Assembly (NCBI RefSeq): GCF_016424485.1
Contig: NZ_JAELUP010000103.1
Location: 62,001 to 126,000, forward strand
Length of the DNA: 64,000 nucleotides
Source of the DNA: Paenibacillus roseus
Lineage (GTDB): Bacteria; Bacillota; Bacilli; Paenibacillales; Paenibacillaceae
Direction of reading: 5' to 3'
Shown: positions 60,484 to 64,000 of the stretch, piece by piece
Layout of the letters: each line of letters starts with the position of its first letter
How positions within the stretch are numbered: position 1 is the stretch's first letter
Notes under the pieces: model-generated
What the model was told of the DNA's origin: nothing
The model's database searches: none
What the model saw: the letters and a program-made list of their open reading frames with translations, nothing else
Position numbers and translations under genes: made by a program

Positions 60484-60664
60484 GTCTATGGACTTAATGC
60501 AACTTCATATTACGTTTAGAAAGCCCATCTTTATGCAATTTTATTCAAAAATGTTGTTTTTTTTACGTTATTTTATTAAAACTTCTTATGTTTTTAAGCA
60601 TTTTGACCGATAACAAAAGTATTACATGTTCTGTTCCGATTATTGATGAATGGTGGTGCCCGTT
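60484..60664 (+). promoter_or_regulatory. AT-rich upstream region of the chemoreceptor gene, possible SigD -10
   Basis: ACCGATAA at 60606-60613 fits 6 of 8 bases of the motility sigma factor -10 (GCCGATAT), but the matching -35 (TAAA, about 15 bp upstream) is poor. The DNA is AT-rich with T-runs, and no gene is present. Confidence 0.3.
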
Positions 60665-62806
60665 ATGAAACTCATGGACAAATTAAAAGAGAAATATAGG
60701 TCTGAGGATTCAAGCAAGGTGATGGATGTCAAGAGAGATATGAAAGGAATTTATAACCTTCTGGATACTAACAAAATTAATGTGTTCAAATCTGTAGGAG
60801 CGAAGCTTGTCCTGCTTATTTTAATCAGCATATTGGTTTGCGTGCTTGTGGTCGGCTTGACTTCCTATTCCACATCCAAAACCATCATTGAAAACAAGGC
60901 AGCCGATTTCAGTCAGCAGACGATTGCAGAAGCGGTCAGCAAAATGGATATTTTATTCCAATCTTTTGAAGACCTCTCTATGCAGGTGATTTTTGACCCG
61001 GAAATTCAGAATAACATCCCCATCGTGAAGAAACAAAATGATTCGTTATTCAATGTATATGAAGCATCCAAACGGATGGAGAGCAAGTTGATGACGCTGA
61101 TGGTAAGCAGTAAGGCGATTTTGTCCGCGAATCTCATCCCGCTTGATGAGTCATACAAAGGTTTGAATTATGGCGGAGTCAAGATCGATTATTCCAGCGC
61201 CAAGGATAAAGAGTGGTACCAGGATGCAATTAATTCGGATGGTCGATCAGTGTGGCTGCCAACCCAGTTGAATGGTTATAGTGGCACACTGAATGAACCT
61301 GTAATTGGTTTGTCTCGTCTTGTCAAGAGTACGATTAACAATGAAAAGGTCTTTGTGCTATTAATAGAAATCCGGTACAAGGACCTTGCCGAAAAACTGG
61401 CGGGGCTTGCGCTTGGAGAAGACAGTCGAATCGAGGTTCTGGATGAGAAGAACCGTGTTGTGTTTTCTAAAGGGCTGGAGAGTATTGGGCAGACAAGTCT
61501 TATCCAATTTCCCGAGGATTCTGACAATAAAGCTTTTCGGACGGCTCTTGGTGGTCGCGATGTTCTCATTGTACATCAAGTCTTCAATCTGATGAACTGG
61601 AAGCTCGTCGGAGAAATTCCGGTATCCGAGCTTGTCAAGGATGCCAAGAAAATTCGTGATTTGACTTGGGCTTTTATTGGCATCGGCATACTGCTCTCCA
61701 TCGGGATCGGTTACCTTGTCATTCGTCTCATTGCACTGCCATTGAAGCAGATCCGCAATCTGATGGTCGATGGGGAGAAAGGCAATCTAACGGTTCGCTC
61801 CTCAATCAAGAGACAGGATGAGATTGGCCAATTGGCCAATAGTTTTAACCAGATGATGGAGAAAATTACGTCGCTCGTCAATCAGACGAATGAGTCGGCC
61901 CAACAAGTGCTGCAGACGGCAGGGGAACTGACCGAGGCGTCGAGAAAGACCTCCGTCTCCGCCAGAGAAATTTCCATTGCGACAGAAGAGATTGCTACAG
62001 GCGCTTCAAGTCTTGCCATGGAAGCTGAGCGCGGAGCGGATTTGACCTCCGGTATTGGCACCCAGATGAAGCAGGTTATTGAAGCGAACCATCAGATGGT
62101 CGGGGCGGCCGGAGAAGTGGAGAATGCGAGCAAGCAGGGGGCCGAATACATGTCGGCGTTAATACAAAAGACCGGCTTGGCCGAACAAATCACCCGTTCC
62201 ATCACGGAGAAGGTCGACCGTCTGAAGGACAGCACCCACTCTATCCGTCAAATTCTTGAAGTGCTAAATAGCTTGACGAAGCAGACAAACATTTTGTCCT
62301 TGAATGCGACTATTGAAGCAGCAAGAGCAGGTGCGGCGGGCAAAGGATTCATGGTCGTTGCTGATGAAATCCGCAAGCTTGCAGACGAGTCTCGTCAATC
62401 GATTGATGTTGTCGGCGAAGTCACGGAGACGATTCAATTTGAAATCGATGAAACTGTACAGGTGCTGATAGAGGCTTTTCCGGTATTCCAGGAACAGATT
62501 GCATCCGTCAAGGAAGCCAATCAATTGTTCTACTCGGTACAAGGCCAAATGTCTCAATTTGTTGAGCGACTGGACTCTGCAACGCATTCCATCCAACAGC
62601 TTGATCGCTCCCAATCCGTATTATCCGAAGCCATGGAAAATGTAAGCGGTGTGGCCGAGGAGTCTTCGGCAACTTCGGAAGAGGTGGCTTCCCTGAGCAA
62701 TGAACAGCTTAGCATTAGCGAAGGGCTCGTGAATCTGTCGAGTAAGCTAGAGGCGGTATCTAATGAATTGAAGAGTTCGCTATCTCGCTTTAATACAAAA
62801 TCATAA
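60665..62806 (+). CDS. Methyl-accepting chemotaxis protein
   Basis: A 713-residue chemoreceptor. A 46-residue charged cytoplasmic N-terminus precedes helix 1 (about 47-68, LVLLILISILVCVLVVGL). The extracellular Cache-like sensor covers about 70-330, helix 2 about 331-354, and HAMP about 355-410 (LIALPLKQIRNLMVDGEKGN). The signalling domain contains QTNILSLNATIEAARAGAAG and KGFMVVADEIRKLADESRQS. The ligand is unknown. ATG 60665 follows GGTGGTG; ATG 60650 has no site. Confidence 0.92.
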   Translation: MKLMDKLKEKYRSEDSSKVMDVKRDMKGIYNLLDTNKINVFKSVGAKLVLLILISILVCVLVVGLTSYSTSKTIIENKAADFSQQTIAEAVSKMDILFQSFEDLSMQVIFDPEIQNNIPIVKKQNDSLFNVYEASKRMESKLMTLMVSSKAILSANLIPLDESYKGLNYGGVKIDYSSAKDKEWYQDAINSDGRSVWLPTQLNGYSGTLNEPVIGLSRLVKSTINNEKVFVLLIEIRYKDLAEKLAGLALGEDSRIEVLDEKNRVVFSKGLESIGQTSLIQFPEDSDNKAFRTALGGRDVLIVHQVFNLMNWKLVGEIPVSELVKDAKKIRDLTWAFIGIGILLSIGIGYLVIRLIALPLKQIRNLMVDGEKGNLTVRSSIKRQDEIGQLANSFNQMMEKITSLVNQTNESAQQVLQTAGELTEASRKTSVSAREISIATEEIATGASSLAMEAERGADLTSGIGTQMKQVIEANHQMVGAAGEVENASKQGAEYMSALIQKTGLAEQITRSITEKVDRLKDSTHSIRQILEVLNSLTKQTNILSLNATIEAARAGAAGKGFMVVADEIRKLADESRQSIDVVGEVTETIQFEIDETVQVLIEAFPVFQEQIASVKEANQLFYSVQGQMSQFVERLDSATHSIQQLDRSQSVLSEAMENVSGVAEESSATSEEVASLSNEQLSISEGLVNLSSKLEAVSNELKSSLSRFNTKS

Positions 62807-62843
62807 TCATTGTTTGCTTGCCCGGTTGAGCCGGGCGACTGGG

Positions 62844-62894
62844 AGCATGTCCGCGGCACAGATAATAATGAGCCTGCCGGGCATGCTTTTTTTT
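62844..62894 (+). terminator. Intrinsic terminator after the chemoreceptor gene
   Basis: AGCATGTCCGCGGCA pairs with TGCCGGGCATGCT with a small bulge and is followed by a run of seven or more T. Confidence 0.8.
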
Positions 62895-62930
62895 ATATAA
62901 CAAATTCAGCTCGACCTAAATCAATGCGTG

Positions 62931-63032
62931 ACAGACAGGAAAGAGCAGCGAAGGGGGGAGAAATTCTGGAGAAACGATCGTACTTCAAAGGAAGCACGAT
63001 CCCTCAAGTTCAACTGACGAAGCTTTCGGCTT
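62931..63032. repeat. Partial copy of the nested repeat unit (left half)
   Basis: GAGCAGCGAAGGGGGGAGAAA followed by TTCTGGAGAAACGATCGTAC matches the left half of the unit at 28321-28360. TCGTACTTC and GAAGCACGA form a local hairpin. The right half is missing. It lies 37 bp past the terminator T-run. Confidence 0.62.
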
Positions 63033-63080
63033 AACCTCTATTGCTAATGGCAATACTGTTGTTGAATGGAGGGTACTGCA

Positions 63081-64000
63081 ATGAAGGACATCGTGGTAAT
63101 TCGCAAAAGAAGAAGGGAAATGATGAGACGCCGAATCTATTATCTCGGACTTGCGGTGACCGCTATTGCGCTCCTGCAGCTTGTACGCCTTGCCTGGCTC
63201 CAGTGGCTGCCGCATTATCCAGCTGCGCCTGCCGTGCATCATTATCGAGATCAGTCGGTCAATCAACGTGAGCGAGGGCTCATTCTCGATACCGGCCGCG
63301 CTGACTTCGTTGATCGGAAAGGGCGCGCTCTTACAGGCGAAACGGTGATGGTACTGGCAGCGTTCCCCGTGAGCAACAAGCTGTGGGCACAAACCGGCGG
63401 TCTCGACAAGCTTGCGGCAATTTTGGAGACAAATCCGGCAACGCTGTTTAATTGGCTGTCCAGCTTAAAAGAACCCGGATTTTATCATGAGCATGGGGGC
63501 AAGCTTCCTTACCGTCTTTCCAGTAAGCAACTGGAGCAACTTGTCTCACTGCGCCTCGAAGGTATCCGGGTGCTCCCTTATCATGTCAGATATAAGCCTC
63601 CTTATTCGGCCATGCATGCGATTGGCTACATCAGTCAGCATCCGGAGTGGCTTGAGACGTTGTACAGCAGCCAGCTCGAGCAGGGAAAGCTGAAGCTTAA
63701 TGATCGGATTGGAGGCGCGGGACTTGAAAAATCTCTTGATTTGCTGCTGCAAGGCATCGGCGGCGTCGCGGTTTCACATTTTACCGATGGGGTGAACAGA
63801 CCGCTTCACGGTCTGGATATGCGCCTCACAAGGACAGATAATCCTTATTACCCGCTGCGGGTGGTCACAACACTTGATCTTGAGCTGCAGAAGGAGTTGG
63901 AGATGTATGTGGACAAGCAAGGGCTTAAGGATGGAGCGGTCGTTGTGCTGGATGCGAACAACGCAGATATTGTGGCGATGGTTTCACGGCCTGCATATGA
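63081..64000 (+). CDS. Class B penicillin-binding protein, C-terminus outside window
   Basis: The first 306 residues are visible: a basic cytoplasmic N-terminus (KDIVVIRKRRREMMRRRIYY), one membrane helix (about 21-40), then a PBP dimerisation domain (RERGLILDTGRADFVDRKGR, LPYRLSSKQLEQL, MHAIGYISQHPEW, GGAGLEKSLDLLLQG) and the start of the transpeptidase domain (VVTTLDLELQKELE, GAVVVLDANNADIVAMVSRP). The SxxK active site lies beyond the window. It is probably a sporulation- or growth-specific transpeptidase (PbpI-like by position). GGAGGG precedes the ATG. Confidence 0.88.
   Translation, partial: MKDIVVIRKRRREMMRRRIYYLGLAVTAIALLQLVRLAWLQWLPHYPAAPAVHHYRDQSVNQRERGLILDTGRADFVDRKGRALTGETVMVLAAFPVSNKLWAQTGGLDKLAAILETNPATLFNWLSSLKEPGFYHEHGGKLPYRLSSKQLEQLVSLRLEGIRVLPYHVRYKPPYSAMHAIGYISQHPEWLETLYSSQLEQGKLKLNDRIGGAGLEKSLDLLLQGIGGVAVSHFTDGVNRPLHGLDMRLTRTDNPYYPLRVVTTLDLELQKELEMYVDKQGLKDGAVVVLDANNADIVAMVSRPAY

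Noticed and set aside
1..64000. CRISPR array, tRNA or rRNA genes, transposase or phage genes
   Set aside because: I found no regularly spaced direct repeats, no cloverleaf or ribosomal RNA sequence and no transposase or phage-type protein. The dispersed repeats are irregularly placed and not array-like.

Overview
The window looks like a chromosomal segment of a spore-forming Gram-positive bacterium of the Paenibacillus type. The evidence is strong purine-rich ribosome binding sites with frequent GTG/TTG starts, a SpoVB flippase, a CymR-type Rrf2 regulator, T-box leaders on aminoacyl-tRNA synthetase genes, separate secD and secF genes, and a gene order that follows the Bacillus block secDF - recJ - apt - relA - dtd - hisS - aspS - tcdA - rarA - cymR - cysteine desulfurase - alaS - yrzL - ruvX - yrzB - mltG - U32 peptidases. 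I see no rRNA, tRNA, transposase, prophage or CRISPR array.

Layout. 1-8880: envelope and secretion genes (a partial TIGR04086 membrane protein, DUF421, spoVB, comN-like, secD, secF), a CDF-like membrane protein and recJ. 9020-24137: an accessory block inserted between recJ and apt. It encodes a staphyloferrin-B-like carboxylate siderophore pathway (sbnA, sbnB, sbnH, three IucA/IucC-type synthetases, an MFS exporter), a lipoprotein and two FecCD permeases for uptake, and an AraC regulator fused to a siderophore-binding domain. Three Fur-box-like sites lie at its promoters. 24354-32849: apt, relA, dtd, hisS (T-box), aspS and tcdA. 33070-43750: a second accessory block between tcdA and rarA. It holds a sodium-dependent transporter, then a locus that appears dedicated to fungal-type alpha-1,6-mannan: a GntR/LacI hybrid regulator with a palindromic operator, a sugar-binding lipoprotein and two permeases, GH125 exo-mannosidase, intracellular GH76, a decayed second GH76 and a secreted GH76 with a C-terminal carbohydrate-binding module. 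44020-60250: housekeeping genes for replication stress, cysteine and tRNA sulfur metabolism, alaS (T-box), ruvX, mltG and the U32 tRNA-hydroxylation pair. 60665-64000: a chemoreceptor and the start of a class B penicillin-binding protein.

How it fits together. In the siderophore block, SbnA and SbnB would make L-2,3-diaminopropionate and alpha-ketoglutarate, SbnH would decarboxylate a citryl intermediate, the three synthetases would join the pieces, the MFS pump would export the product, and the lipoprotein and permeases would recover the ferric form. Neither block encodes its own ABC ATPase, so both importers probably share ATPases encoded elsewhere. In the mannan block, the secreted GH76 would cut the backbone, the ABC system would import oligosaccharides, and GH125 plus cytosolic GH76 would finish the degradation.

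A dispersed repeat family runs through the intergenic gaps. Most copies sit immediately downstream of the T-run of an intrinsic terminator. The longest copy (28249-28561) nests a palindromic unit with inverted ends inside a second unit whose signature is a small GACGGCAAAGCCGT hairpin.
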